Below are positions 32,902-41,244 of a DNA stretch of 51,774 bases, in pieces. The stretch's first letter is position 1, and each line of letters opens with the position of its first letter. The stretch is from an uncultured Clostridia bacterium (GTDB lineage Bacteria; Bacillota; Clostridia; Christensenellales; Borkfalkiaceae): contig CALDOZ010000007.1 of NCBI GenBank assembly GCA_937912025.1, positions 1 to 51,774 on the forward strand. Reading direction: 5' to 3'. A program made the position numbers and the translations under genes. The notes under the pieces were generated by a model that was given only the letters and a program-made list of their open reading frames with translations, had not been told where the DNA came from and made no database searches.

Positions 32902-32916
32902 TATTGGGGGATACAA

Positions 32917-34380
32917 ATGTTTGCTTTAACGTCAATTTGTAGTGACTTTGCAAGCGAACTTGGAACTTCACTCGGTAACCTTTGGGAAAGTACTGGTTTA
33001 TACGAGTTATTTGCTAATTTTTCAACTACCGGTTGGCAAAATTTAGTAATGATTTTAATTTCGTTTGTATTAGTTTACCTTGCAATAGTAAAAAAATTCG
33101 AACCGCTTTTATTACTTCCTATAGCGTTCGGTATGTTTATTGTTAACGTTCCTGGCGCGTATAGAATTTTATTTGGTGATAAAGGTTATATTCTTACTGA
33201 TAATTTCCTTAACCAAGAAGTATTACGCGGAACTGAAAGTGAAATTTTAGAAGTCTTAGGATTAACAAAAGAAAATATTATTGAAGCAATAAGAGTTATT
33301 GACTCAGATTTAATAGTTAATAAAAATTGGAGTGCGGATTTTTCGTCAACGTTAAATGAATATTTTGTTCATTATGACGCCACAATTCGCGGAACTCAAT
33401 ACGCTCCGTCAACTGCTGAATTTGTTCACCTTAAACTTTCAACCCAAACTGTAATTAGCAACCAAGGTTTATTCTACTATATATATAAAGGTGTTGATTG
33501 GGTAATTTTCCCTCCAATTATCTTCCTTGGTATCGGCGCTATGACAGATTTTGGTCCGCTTATTGCTAACCCTAAGAGTATGATTATCGGCGCTGCCGCT
33601 CAACTTGGTATATTCCTTACTTATTTTGGGGCAAGACTTTTAGGCTTTACCGCTGCTGAAGCAGGCGCTATCGGTATTATTGGTGGAGCTGACGGTCCTA
33701 CGGCAATTTACGTTACTAAACAACTTGCAGAAGAATTACTTCCTGCGATTGCAATTGCGGCGTACTCGTATATGGCTTTAATTCCTATGATTCAAAAGCC
33801 TATTATGAAAGCGCTTACAACTGATAAAGAACGTAAAATTAAAATGAAACAGTTAAGAAGGGTGTCTAAGGTTGAAAAAATCGTATTCCCACTTCTTGTT
33901 ACGTTAGTTGTTGGTTTAATTTTACCAGACGCAATACCACTTCTTGGTATGCTTATGTTTGGTAACTTAATGAAAGAGTCTGGCGTTACTGAAAGACTTG
34001 TAAATACTGCAAGTAACGGACTTATGAACACTGTCACTATTTTCTTAGGTTTAATGGTAGGTTCTAAAGCGATTGGCTCAATATTCTTATCGTGGGAAAC
34101 TATTAAGATTATCGTTCTTGGTTTAACTGCGTTCTGCGTGGGAACGATTGGTGGTCTTTTAGTTGCAAAACTTATGAATAAACTTAGTGGTGGTCAAATC
34201 AACCCGCTTATTGGTTCGGCTGGTGTATCGGCAGTTCCAATGGCTGCTCGTATTTCGCAAGACGTTGGTCGTGAGTACGATCCAAACAACCACTTACTTA
34301 TGCACGCAATGGGACCAAACGTAGCAGGCGTTATAGGTTCGGCTATTGCTGCGGGCGTTATGCTTGCAATGTGCGGTTAA
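32917..34380 (+). CDS. Na+-transporting decarboxylase beta subunit (OadB/MmdB)
   Basis: A 487-residue integral membrane subunit that couples carboxybiotin decarboxylation to Na+ export. It has the family core 'FLGIGAMTDFGPLIANPKS' (204-221; Asp211 corresponds to the Na+-binding Asp), 'GIIGGADGPTAIYV', 'AIAAYSYMALIPMIQKPIMKAL' and a C-terminal 'GSAGVSAVPMAARI'. Compared with the usual ~380-430 residues there is an extra, hydrophilic segment of about 100 residues (about 82-180) after the second membrane helix. Confidence 0.93.
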   Translation: MFALTSICSDFASELGTSLGNLWESTGLYELFANFSTTGWQNLVMILISFVLVYLAIVKKFEPLLLLPIAFGMFIVNVPGAYRILFGDKGYILTDNFLNQEVLRGTESEILEVLGLTKENIIEAIRVIDSDLIVNKNWSADFSSTLNEYFVHYDATIRGTQYAPSTAEFVHLKLSTQTVISNQGLFYYIYKGVDWVIFPPIIFLGIGAMTDFGPLIANPKSMIIGAAAQLGIFLTYFGARLLGFTAAEAGAIGIIGGADGPTAIYVTKQLAEELLPAIAIAAYSYMALIPMIQKPIMKALTTDKERKIKMKQLRRVSKVEKIVFPLLVTLVVGLILPDAIPLLGMLMFGNLMKESGVTERLVNTASNGLMNTVTIFLGLMVGSKAIGSIFLSWETIKIIVLGLTAFCVGTIGGLLVAKLMNKLSGGQINPLIGSAGVSAVPMAARISQDVGREYDPNNHLLMHAMGPNVAGVIGSAIAAGVMLAMCG

Positions 34381-34395
34381 TATTAGGAGAAAATT

Positions 34396-35796
34396 ATGGG
34401 AAAGAAAGTTTTAATTACAGAAACTATTTTGCGTGATGCTCATCAATCTCAAGCAGCAACACGTATGAAACTTGAAGAAATGATTCCTATGCTTGAAAAA
34501 CTTGACGATATGGGTTTTTACTCAATTGAAGCATGGGGTGGCGCTACGTTTGACAGTTGTCTTCGTTTCCTTAATGAAGACCCATGGGAAAGACTTCGTG
34601 TTTTAAGAAAACACATTACAAAAACTCCTATTCAAATGCTTTTAAGAGGTCAAAATCTTCTTGGTTATAAGCATTATTCTGATGACGTAGTTGAAAAATT
34701 CGTTGAAGCATCTATAAAAAACGGCGTTGGCGTTATTCGTGTATTCGACGCGCTTAACGACGAAAGAAATATGGAAGTTGCAATGAAGGCTATTAAAAAA
34801 TACGGCGGTATTTGTGAAGCAACAATTTGTTACACTACAAGTCCCGTACATACTAACGAATATTTCATTGAAAAAGCAAAACTTTTAGAAGATATGGGCG
34901 CTGATAATATTTGCTTAAAAGATATGGCAAACATTATTCTTCCTTATACTGCTTATGAAATTATTAAAGGTATGAAAGCCGTTTTAAAACCTGAAACAAA
35001 AATTCACCTTCACACTCACAATACTACGGGTACTGGTGAAATGGTTTACCTTAAAGCAATTGAAGCAGGTTGTGACATTGTAGACACCGCGCTTTCTGCT
35101 ATGGGTAACGGTACTTCTCAACCTGCAACTGAACCGTTTGTTGCTACTTTAAAAGGTACTGAATACGATACTGGTATTGATATTGAAAAACTCGTACCTA
35201 TCAACGAACACTTTAAAAAGGTTGCTCAACGTCTTGAAGAAGATGGCATTCTTAACCCTAAAGTTCGTGGTATTGATATTAATACGTTACTTTATCAAGT
35301 ACCGGGCGGTATGCTCTCTAACCTTATGTCGCAACTTAAACAAGCGGGCAAACTTGATAAACTTAACGAATGTCTTGCTGAAGTTCCTAACGTAAGAAAA
35401 GATAGTGGATATCCTCCACTTGTTACTCCGTCATCTCAAATTGTTGGTACTCAAGCCGTTCTTAACGTATTACAAGGCGAGCGCTATAAAATGGTTACAA
35501 AAGAATTTAAAGCGCTTATGAAAGGCGAATATGGTAAACTTATCGGCGAGCCTGATGCTGAAATTCTTAAAAAGGTAATTGGCGATGAAAAGAGAATTAC
35601 TTATAGACCTGCTGATGATATTGCGCCTGAATATGAAAAATTCAAAGAAGAAATGAAAGAGTATTACACTCAAGAAGAAGACGTTTTATCGTACGCTCTC
35701 TTTAATCAAGTTGCAATCAACTTCTTCAAGTATAGACTTGCAAGAGATAAAAAAGTTGATGCAGACCGTGTAAAAAGTAACGTATATCCCGTATAA
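34396..35796 (+). CDS. oadA: Oxaloacetate decarboxylase alpha / transcarboxylase 5S-type subunit
   Basis: A 466-residue TIM-barrel carboxyltransferase acting on oxaloacetate/pyruvate. Visible are 'ITETILRDAHQSQAATRM' (metal-binding Asp14), 'ICLKDMANIILP' (carboxylated-lysine region) and 'KIHLHTHNTTGTGEM' (metal-binding His pair), then the PYC-OADA C-terminal domain. The chain stops before the biotinyl domain found in fused OadA proteins, so it must use the separate carrier at 32530. An AGGAGA site precedes it. It ends the operon core; surE begins 1 nt later. Confidence 0.92.
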   Translation: MGKKVLITETILRDAHQSQAATRMKLEEMIPMLEKLDDMGFYSIEAWGGATFDSCLRFLNEDPWERLRVLRKHITKTPIQMLLRGQNLLGYKHYSDDVVEKFVEASIKNGVGVIRVFDALNDERNMEVAMKAIKKYGGICEATICYTTSPVHTNEYFIEKAKLLEDMGADNICLKDMANIILPYTAYEIIKGMKAVLKPETKIHLHTHNTTGTGEMVYLKAIEAGCDIVDTALSAMGNGTSQPATEPFVATLKGTEYDTGIDIEKLVPINEHFKKVAQRLEEDGILNPKVRGIDINTLLYQVPGGMLSNLMSQLKQAGKLDKLNECLAEVPNVRKDSGYPPLVTPSSQIVGTQAVLNVLQGERYKMVTKEFKALMKGEYGKLIGEPDAEILKKVIGDEKRITYRPADDIAPEYEKFKEEMKEYYTQEEDVLSYALFNQVAINFFKYRLARDKKVDADRVKSNVYPV

Positions 35797-35797
35797 A

Positions 35798-36529
35798 ATG
35801 AATATACTGATTACTAATGACGATGGAATTTTTAGCGAGGGCCTTTTGGCGCTCGCTAATGTTCTAAGTAAAAATAATAACGTATATATTTATGCTCCTG
35901 ACTCTAATCGGTCGGGCGCGTCGCATTCGGCGTCATTCCATAAAGATTTTACCGCTATAAAGGTAGATTTTTATGGCTATTACGCTTATAAATTAAGCGG
36001 AACTCCCGTAGATTGCGTAAGATTTGGTTTGCATTACGCTCCGTGTAAAATTGATTTGGTTTGCGCGGGTATAAACCATGGCGCAAATTTAGGGGGAGAC
36101 GTTATTTATAGTGGAACGGTTAACGCTTGTATTGAAGCGAATATGGCAAATATTCCTGCAATAGCGTTTTCTAATACCGCTTTTGATAATTTTAAATTTG
36201 ACCAAACCGTTAAAATCATTGAACACTATTTTGATAAGTTTTTGAATTTAACTTGTAATGATTACACGTTAAACGTTAATATTCCAAACGTTAATGTGAA
36301 TGAAATTAAAGGCGTTAAAATTTGTGACGTTGGTAATAATAGGTATGCTGATAGATATGTTAAATCGGACGAAAATACCTATCGCCTTATTGGGGAGATG
36401 TTAAAGCCTGATAGCGCAGACCAAACTGACGTTTATTATTCAATAAATAATTTTGTAACTGTTACGCCTATAGTTCATATTAGTACAGACAATAACTTAA
36501 TTAATAAATATAAGGATTACAAATTTTAA
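35798..36529 (+). CDS. surE: 5'/3'-nucleotidase SurE
   Basis: A 243-residue metal-dependent phosphatase for nucleoside monophosphates. Motifs are 'ILITNDDGIFSEGLLAL' (Asp8, Asp9), 'DSNRSGASHSASF', 'GTPVDCVRFGL' and 'GINHGANLGGDVIYSGTVNACIEA'. There is no Shine-Dalgarno site; it starts 1 nt after the oadA stop, so translation is probably coupled. It shares its last base with the start of the flavoprotein gene. Confidence 0.93.
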   Translation: MNILITNDDGIFSEGLLALANVLSKNNNVYIYAPDSNRSGASHSASFHKDFTAIKVDFYGYYAYKLSGTPVDCVRFGLHYAPCKIDLVCAGINHGANLGGDVIYSGTVNACIEANMANIPAIAFSNTAFDNFKFDQTVKIIEHYFDKFLNLTCNDYTLNVNIPNVNVNEIKGVKICDVGNNRYADRYVKSDENTYRLIGEMLKPDSADQTDVYYSINNFVTVTPIVHISTDNNLINKYKDYKF

Positions 36530-37752
36530 TGAAAACAATTGTAATTGGTGGTGGGGCGTCAGGTATGCTTTCGGCGTACTACCGCAAAATTTCTGGGCAC
36601 GACGTTGTTTTGTTTGAAAAAAACGAAAAACTTGGTAAAAAAATTTATATTACGGGAAAGGGGCGTTGTAATTTAACTAACGATTGCGACGCAAACGAGT
36701 TTTTGAATAACGTAGTAAGTAATCCTAAATTTTTAATTAGTAGTATAAACGCGTACACTCCTAAAGATACTATGGATTTTTTCGAGTGTTACGGCTTGCA
36801 ATTAAAAGTTGAAAGGGGAAATAGAGTTTTTCCGCTTTCAGACAAATCTAACGACGTTATTAAAACGCTTAATTATGCGTTGACGTCAAATGGTGTAGAA
36901 ATTAAACTTAACGAGTGTGTTAATTCGTTAATTATTGAAAATAACGTTATAAAAGGCGTTGTAACTGATAAAGACAAATACTTTTGTGATAGCGTAATAG
37001 TTGCAACGGGTGGTAAAACTTATCCTTCAACGGGTTCAACGGGTGATGGATATAAGTTTGCTACTCAAAGCGGGCATAAAGTAACTGAACTTCGTCCATC
37101 GCTTTGCGGTTTAAACTTAGTTGGTAACGATTTTAAAAGTTTACAAGGTTTAACCTTAAAGAACGTTAAACTTACTGCAAAAGATAAAAAAGGTGTGTTT
37201 TATTCCGAGCAAGGTGAAATGTTATTTACTCATTACGGAATTTCAGGCCCGCTTGTTTTGACTTTGTCGGCGTTATTAAATAGAAGAAATCCATCCGACG
37301 TAACAGTTAGTATAGATTTGAAACCTGCTCTTGATGATAAACAGTTAGACCAAAGAGTTCTTCGAGATTTAAACGCTAATATCAATAAAGAGTTTAAAAA
37401 TTCACTTGATGCATTGCTACCTAAAGCGTTAATTTCGCTTGTTATAAAGAGAAGTGAAATTTTAGAAAATAAACACAATAACGTAATAACTTCGACTGAG
37501 CGAGCGCGTCTTGTAAACGTTTTAAAAAACTTAACGTTTAAAGTTCATTCTCTTCGTGGTTATGAAGAAGCGGTTGTTACAAGTGGTGGCGTATTAGTTA
37601 AAGACATCAATCCAAAAACAATGGAAAGTAAAATTGTTAAAGGTTTATTCTTTGTTGGTGAAGTGTTAGACATTGATGCATTTACCGGTGGTTTTAATTT
37701 GCAAATTGCGTTTTCAACTGCTCACTCAGCAGGTGTTGCAAATATAGAATAA
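36529..37752 (+). CDS. HI0933/BaiN-family flavoprotein (NAD(P)/FAD-dependent oxidoreductase)
   Basis: A 407-residue protein with an N-terminal dinucleotide-binding 'IGGGASGMLSAYY', 'FEKNEKLGKKIYITGKGRCNLTND' (family signature), 'VIVATGGKTYPSTGSTGDGYKFA' and C-terminal 'VTSGGVLVKDINPKTMESKIVKGLFFVGEVLDIDAFTGGFNLQIAFSTAHSAG'. Family members bind FAD. BaiN has been linked to bile-acid dehydroxylation, but most members are of unknown substrate, so no specific function is claimed. Confidence 0.88.
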   Translation: MKTIVIGGGASGMLSAYYRKISGHDVVLFEKNEKLGKKIYITGKGRCNLTNDCDANEFLNNVVSNPKFLISSINAYTPKDTMDFFECYGLQLKVERGNRVFPLSDKSNDVIKTLNYALTSNGVEIKLNECVNSLIIENNVIKGVVTDKDKYFCDSVIVATGGKTYPSTGSTGDGYKFATQSGHKVTELRPSLCGLNLVGNDFKSLQGLTLKNVKLTAKDKKGVFYSEQGEMLFTHYGISGPLVLTLSALLNRRNPSDVTVSIDLKPALDDKQLDQRVLRDLNANINKEFKNSLDALLPKALISLVIKRSEILENKHNNVITSTERARLVNVLKNLTFKVHSLRGYEEAVVTSGGVLVKDINPKTMESKIVKGLFFVGEVLDIDAFTGGFNLQIAFSTAHSAGVANIE

Positions 37753-37763
37753 TTTTCAAAATA

Positions 37764-37772
37764 TGCGATAAT
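37764..37772 (+). promoter_or_regulatory. Possible extended -10 upstream of cmk
   Basis: TGCGATAAT (extended -10) 37 nt before the cmk start. No convincing -35. It lies in the only gap between surE and rpsA. Confidence 0.3.
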
Positions 37773-37809
37773 ATCGTAAAAAATATAAAATATTTTATGA
37801 GGTGGTTAT

Positions 37810-38466
37810 ATGCTTAATATAGCACTTGACGGACCTGCTGGAAGTGGCAAGTCTACAATAGCGAAACAACTTTCAAAAACACTTAACGTATTGTATTTAG
37901 ATACGGGCGCGATGTATAGGGCGTGCGCGTTAAAAGCAAAAAAGTGCGGAATAAGTTGTAAAGATGAAAAAGGCGTTGAAACGTTTATTAACGATATTGA
38001 TATAAAAGTCGATTACGTTAACGGCGCACAAGTAACCTATCTTGACGGGGAAGACGTATCTAAAAAAATTCGTGAAAACGATATTTCAATGATGGCGTCA
38101 GATATTAGTGCTCTTAAAAACGTTAGAATTAAACTCGTTGACCTTCAAAGGCAAATCGCAAGTAAACACGACTGTATCTTAGATGGTAGAGATATAGGAA
38201 CTAACGTTTTACCAAACGCCAATTTTAAATTTTACGTTACGGCATCTTTAGACGTTCGCGCCGATAGAAGATACAAAGAACTTATCGAGCGTGGTCAAAC
38301 GGTTGAATTCAACGCGCTTAAAAAAGAAATGGAAATTCGCGATTATAACGACAGTCACCGCGAGTTTGCTCCATTACGTCAAGCAGACGACGCGATTTTA
38401 ATTGATACTTCGAATATGACAATAGAAGAAGTAATAAGCGCCGTTTTATCATACATAAATAAATGA
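37810..38466 (+). CDS. cmk: Cytidylate kinase
   Basis: A 218-residue kinase phosphorylating CMP and dCMP. P-loop 'GPAGSGKSTIAKQL' (8-21), 'YLDTGAMYRACALKA' (33-47), 'ILDGRDIGTNVLPNA' and the lid 'DYNDSHREFAPLRQADDAILIDTS' are all present. The Shine-Dalgarno is GAGGTGG. It begins the conserved cmk-plsC-ispH/rpsA cluster of clostridia. Confidence 0.96.
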   Translation: MLNIALDGPAGSGKSTIAKQLSKTLNVLYLDTGAMYRACALKAKKCGISCKDEKGVETFINDIDIKVDYVNGAQVTYLDGEDVSKKIRENDISMMASDISALKNVRIKLVDLQRQIASKHDCILDGRDIGTNVLPNANFKFYVTASLDVRADRRYKELIERGQTVEFNALKKEMEIRDYNDSHREFAPLRQADDAILIDTSNMTIEEVISAVLSYINK

Positions 38467-38473
38467 GGTTGAT

Positions 38474-39106
38474 ATGTTTTACTGGCTTGTTAGACCGCTA
38501 ATGTGGTTGTTTTATAAAATTGTATATCCCACTAAAATTTTTGGTAAAGAAAACGTTGTTCAAAAAGGAAAACGTGTTGTAATTTGCAATCATTTATGTA
38601 AAATGGACGTTTTCGTCGTTGGAGCGCTTTTTAAAGATAAAACGTATTTCTTATCTAAAATTGAATGGTTTGATAGTAAAATTTTCGGCGCGATTATATC
38701 ATCGCTCGGCGCTATTCCTATTGATAGAGATAAACCGTCTTTAAAAACGGTTAAAACGGCGCTTAAAGTGTTAAAAGACGATAAAAGACTTGGTATTTTC
38801 CCTGAGGGACGACGCAATTTTGACACGAACGACCTTCAAGAAATTAAACAAGGTACGGCAATGTTTGCTTTTAAAGGTCAAGCGCCAATTACTACCGTAA
38901 TTATTCACGATAGACTTAAACCGTTCCGTAAAAATTACGCTATTGTTGGCGAAAGTTTTGACTTTTCAGACCTTTATAATCAAAAATTTGACGATACCGT
39001 TTCAACTGAGTGTACTAACCGTATTGCTAATAGTATGAAAGATCTTCAACAAAAATTATTTACTTTGGTTGAAGAAGATAAAAATAAAAAGAAAAAGAGA
39101 AAATAA
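38474..39106 (+). CDS. plsC: 1-acyl-sn-glycerol-3-phosphate acyltransferase
   Basis: A 210-residue membrane-associated enzyme making phosphatidic acid. The H-x4-D motif is 'CNHLCKMDVF', the substrate motif is 'FPEGRRN', and 'GAIPIDRD' and 'APITTVII' complete the four blocks. The N-terminal hydrophobic segment (3-18) probably dips into the membrane. GAGG site 6 nt upstream. The last base of the stop is shared with the ispH-rpsA start. Confidence 0.92.
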   Translation: MFYWLVRPLMWLFYKIVYPTKIFGKENVVQKGKRVVICNHLCKMDVFVVGALFKDKTYFLSKIEWFDSKIFGAIISSLGAIPIDRDKPSLKTVKTALKVLKDDKRLGIFPEGRRNFDTNDLQEIKQGTAMFAFKGQAPITTVIIHDRLKPFRKNYAIVGESFDFSDLYNQKFDDTVSTECTNRIANSMKDLQQKLFTLVEEDKNKKKKRK

Positions 39107-41151
39107 TGTCAGTTAAAATAGCGAAATACAGTGGTTTTTGCGTAGGTGTTAAAAAAGCCGTAGATACTGCAAATGAAATTTTTGGTAGTGGCGTTTATAT
39201 TCTTGGCGATATTATTCATAACGAATCAGTTTTAAACGAAATTGCAAAAAAGGGTACGATTACCGTATATAATGAAAATGACGTTCCAAACAATTCAACG
39301 TGTATTATTCGCTCTCACGGCGTGGGTAAAGACGTACTTTTAAGTTTAAAAAGTCGTGGTGTGAACGTAATAAATAGAACGTGTCCTTTCGTTATGAAAA
39401 CACAAAAAATTGTTGAAGAGTATTATAATAAAGGCTATAAAATTGCTATAATAGGAAAAGCAAATCACCCTGAAGTTATAGGTATAAATGGTTGGTGTAA
39501 TTATAGCGCAGATATTATTGACGGCGACAAATTGCCACAATCATTATATGAGGCTGAAAAATTGTGTGTAGTTGCTCAAACAACGTACTCGTTAGAAAAA
39601 TTTGACGAAATTTTAAAAAAAATCAACAATAATCGCATAAAAACAGTTGAAGTTTTTAAAACAATTTGCTATACTACAATGGAGCGCCAGAAAGAGGCGT
39701 TAAACTTGTCGAAAGAATGCGATGCTATGATTGTTATTGGTGGTAAAACTAGTTCAAACACAGCCAAACTTTTCGATATTTGCAGTAAAAACTGTAAAAA
39801 TACTTTTTTTGTTTCGTCGCCCGATGGGCTCGATTATAAATTATTAAAACAATATAAAAATGTAGGGATTGTAAGTGGTGCTTCCACGCCGCTGAATCAA
39901 TCAATGGAGGTTCTCTTAACTATGGAAGACAAAAAAGAAGTAAATTTAATGGAAGAAGCTGTTGCTTTGCTCGATGAAAAGCAAAATCTCAAAAAAGGAC
40001 AGAAGATAAGCGTTGTTATTTCATTAGCAGGCGATGACGGCTTGAAAGTTTATTTCGATGGTAAAACCGATATCACTCTTCCTAAAGAAGAATTAGCAAC
40101 TGATAACTACAATAAAGACGATTATAAAATCGGCGATGAAATCGAAGTTGTAGTTGTTGATAAAAATCCTATCAAACTTTCTCAAAAACAAATTCTCGTT
40201 CTTAAAAAAGAAGAAGAACTTGTTAAAGAACTCAACGAAGGTAAAATTTTCAACGTTACTATTGACGCTTTTAATAAAGGCGGTCTTACTGGTAAGTATG
40301 AAAATTTCAACGTGTTTATTCCTGCTCGTGAAATTAAAATTGGTTTTGTTAAAGAACTTGAAAAATACGTTGGTAAAACTTTAAGGGTTAAAGCGCTTAA
40401 AGTTGAATACAACGCAAGAAAGAAAGATATCGTTGCTTCTCAAAAAACTATTCTCGTTGCTGAAAAAGAAGCAAGAGAAGCTGAAAAATTAGCAAAAGAA
40501 GAAGCATTCTTCTCATCAATTTCTGAAAATGAAGTTGTTACTGGTACTGTTGCAAGATTTGCTCCATTCGGCGCGTTTGTTGTCGTTAACGGTTTTGATT
40601 GCTTAGCGCACATTTCTGACCTTTCTTGGACGGGTGTTAAAGAACCTGCTGACGTTCTTGAAATTGGTAAAGCATACGATTTCGTTGTATTAAAAATTGA
40701 AAAAGAAGCAAAAAAAGTTTCAATTGGTTATAAACAACTTCAACCAAAACCTTGGGAAACAGTTACTGAAAAATATAACGTTGGTGATACTGTTGAAGGT
40801 AAGGTTGTTAGACTTGTTAACTTTGGCGCGTTTGTAGAAGTTGAAAAAGGTATTGACGGTCTTGTTCACGTTTCTCAAATTTCTCACGAATTCCTTGAAA
40901 ATCCAGCAGCAGCGCTTAAAGTTGGTCAAGAAGTAACTGCAAAAATTCTTGCAATAGACCCTGAAAAAGAAAAAATGACGCTTTCTATCAAAGCATTAGT
41001 TGAAGCGCCTGTAAAAGAAGTTAAGAAAGAAACTGAAGAAAAACCTAAAAAAGAAAGAAAATCTAAAAAAGTTGAAGATCCTGATAATATGAGGGGTTGG
41101 ACAGAAAGTGGCGATACAGGTATTTCTATTGCAGAACTTCTTAATAAATAA
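39106..41151 (+). CDS. ispH-rpsA: Fused 4-hydroxy-3-methylbut-2-enyl diphosphate reductase / ribosomal protein S1
   Basis: A 681-residue fusion. Residues 1-270 are IspH, the last MEP-pathway enzyme, with its three [4Fe-4S] ligands visible as Cys12, Cys93 and Cys188 and 'SHGVG' near 70. From about 290 there are four S1 RNA-binding domains, the last two being classic ('GTVARFAPFGAFVVVNG', 'GKVVRLVNFGAFVEVEKGIDGLVHVSQIS'), and a Lys/Glu-rich tail. This fusion is known in clostridia. An in-frame ATG at 39922 preceded by GGAGG could yield free S1. Confidence 0.95.
   Translation: MSVKIAKYSGFCVGVKKAVDTANEIFGSGVYILGDIIHNESVLNEIAKKGTITVYNENDVPNNSTCIIRSHGVGKDVLLSLKSRGVNVINRTCPFVMKTQKIVEEYYNKGYKIAIIGKANHPEVIGINGWCNYSADIIDGDKLPQSLYEAEKLCVVAQTTYSLEKFDEILKKINNNRIKTVEVFKTICYTTMERQKEALNLSKECDAMIVIGGKTSSNTAKLFDICSKNCKNTFFVSSPDGLDYKLLKQYKNVGIVSGASTPLNQSMEVLLTMEDKKEVNLMEEAVALLDEKQNLKKGQKISVVISLAGDDGLKVYFDGKTDITLPKEELATDNYNKDDYKIGDEIEVVVVDKNPIKLSQKQILVLKKEEELVKELNEGKIFNVTIDAFNKGGLTGKYENFNVFIPAREIKIGFVKELEKYVGKTLRVKALKVEYNARKKDIVASQKTILVAEKEAREAEKLAKEEAFFSSISENEVVTGTVARFAPFGAFVVVNGFDCLAHISDLSWTGVKEPADVLEIGKAYDFVVLKIEKEAKKVSIGYKQLQPKPWETVTEKYNVGDTVEGKVVRLVNFGAFVEVEKGIDGLVHVSQISHEFLENPAAALKVGQEVTAKILAIDPEKEKMTLSIKALVEAPVKEVKKETEEKPKKERKSKKVEDPDNMRGWTESGDTGISIAELLNK
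39906..39924 (+). promoter_or_regulatory. Possible internal ribosome-binding site and start for free S1
   Basis: GGAGG (39906-39910) lies 11 nt before ATG 39922, which is codon 273 of the fusion and falls exactly at the IspH/S1 boundary. The spacing is longer than ideal. Confidence 0.4.
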
Positions 41152-41159
41152 TTAAAATT

Positions 41160-41190
41160 AAAATTCCGCTAAATTTAGCGGAATTTTATT
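41160..41190 (+). terminator. Terminator of ispH-rpsA (near-bidirectional)
   Basis: A 14-nt perfect inverted repeat (41160-41173 with 41174-41187). It is symmetrical, with A and T runs at both ends, so it can also serve the convergent penicillin-binding-protein gene. Confidence 0.8.
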
Positions 41191-41244
41191 ATGGGATAAA
41201 TTTAGTTTTAATATATATTTGATTAAATAGCATTTTTTAAAATA

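Noticed and set aside
32449..32916. Long minus-strand open frames opposite the biotin-carrier gene
   Set aside because: They are low-complexity (Asn/Ser/Arg or Val/Thr/Ala-rich) reflections of the Ala/Pro linker and biotinyl domain on the plus strand, with no ribosome-binding sites.
37741..37809. Short hairpin (CGATAATATCG) between the flavoprotein gene and cmk as a terminator
   Set aside because: The stem is only about 5 bp, AT-rich and without a T-run.
39106..41151. ispH-rpsA fusion as an assembly or frameshift artefact
   Set aside because: The fusion is well known in clostridia and the frame is continuous through the boundary.
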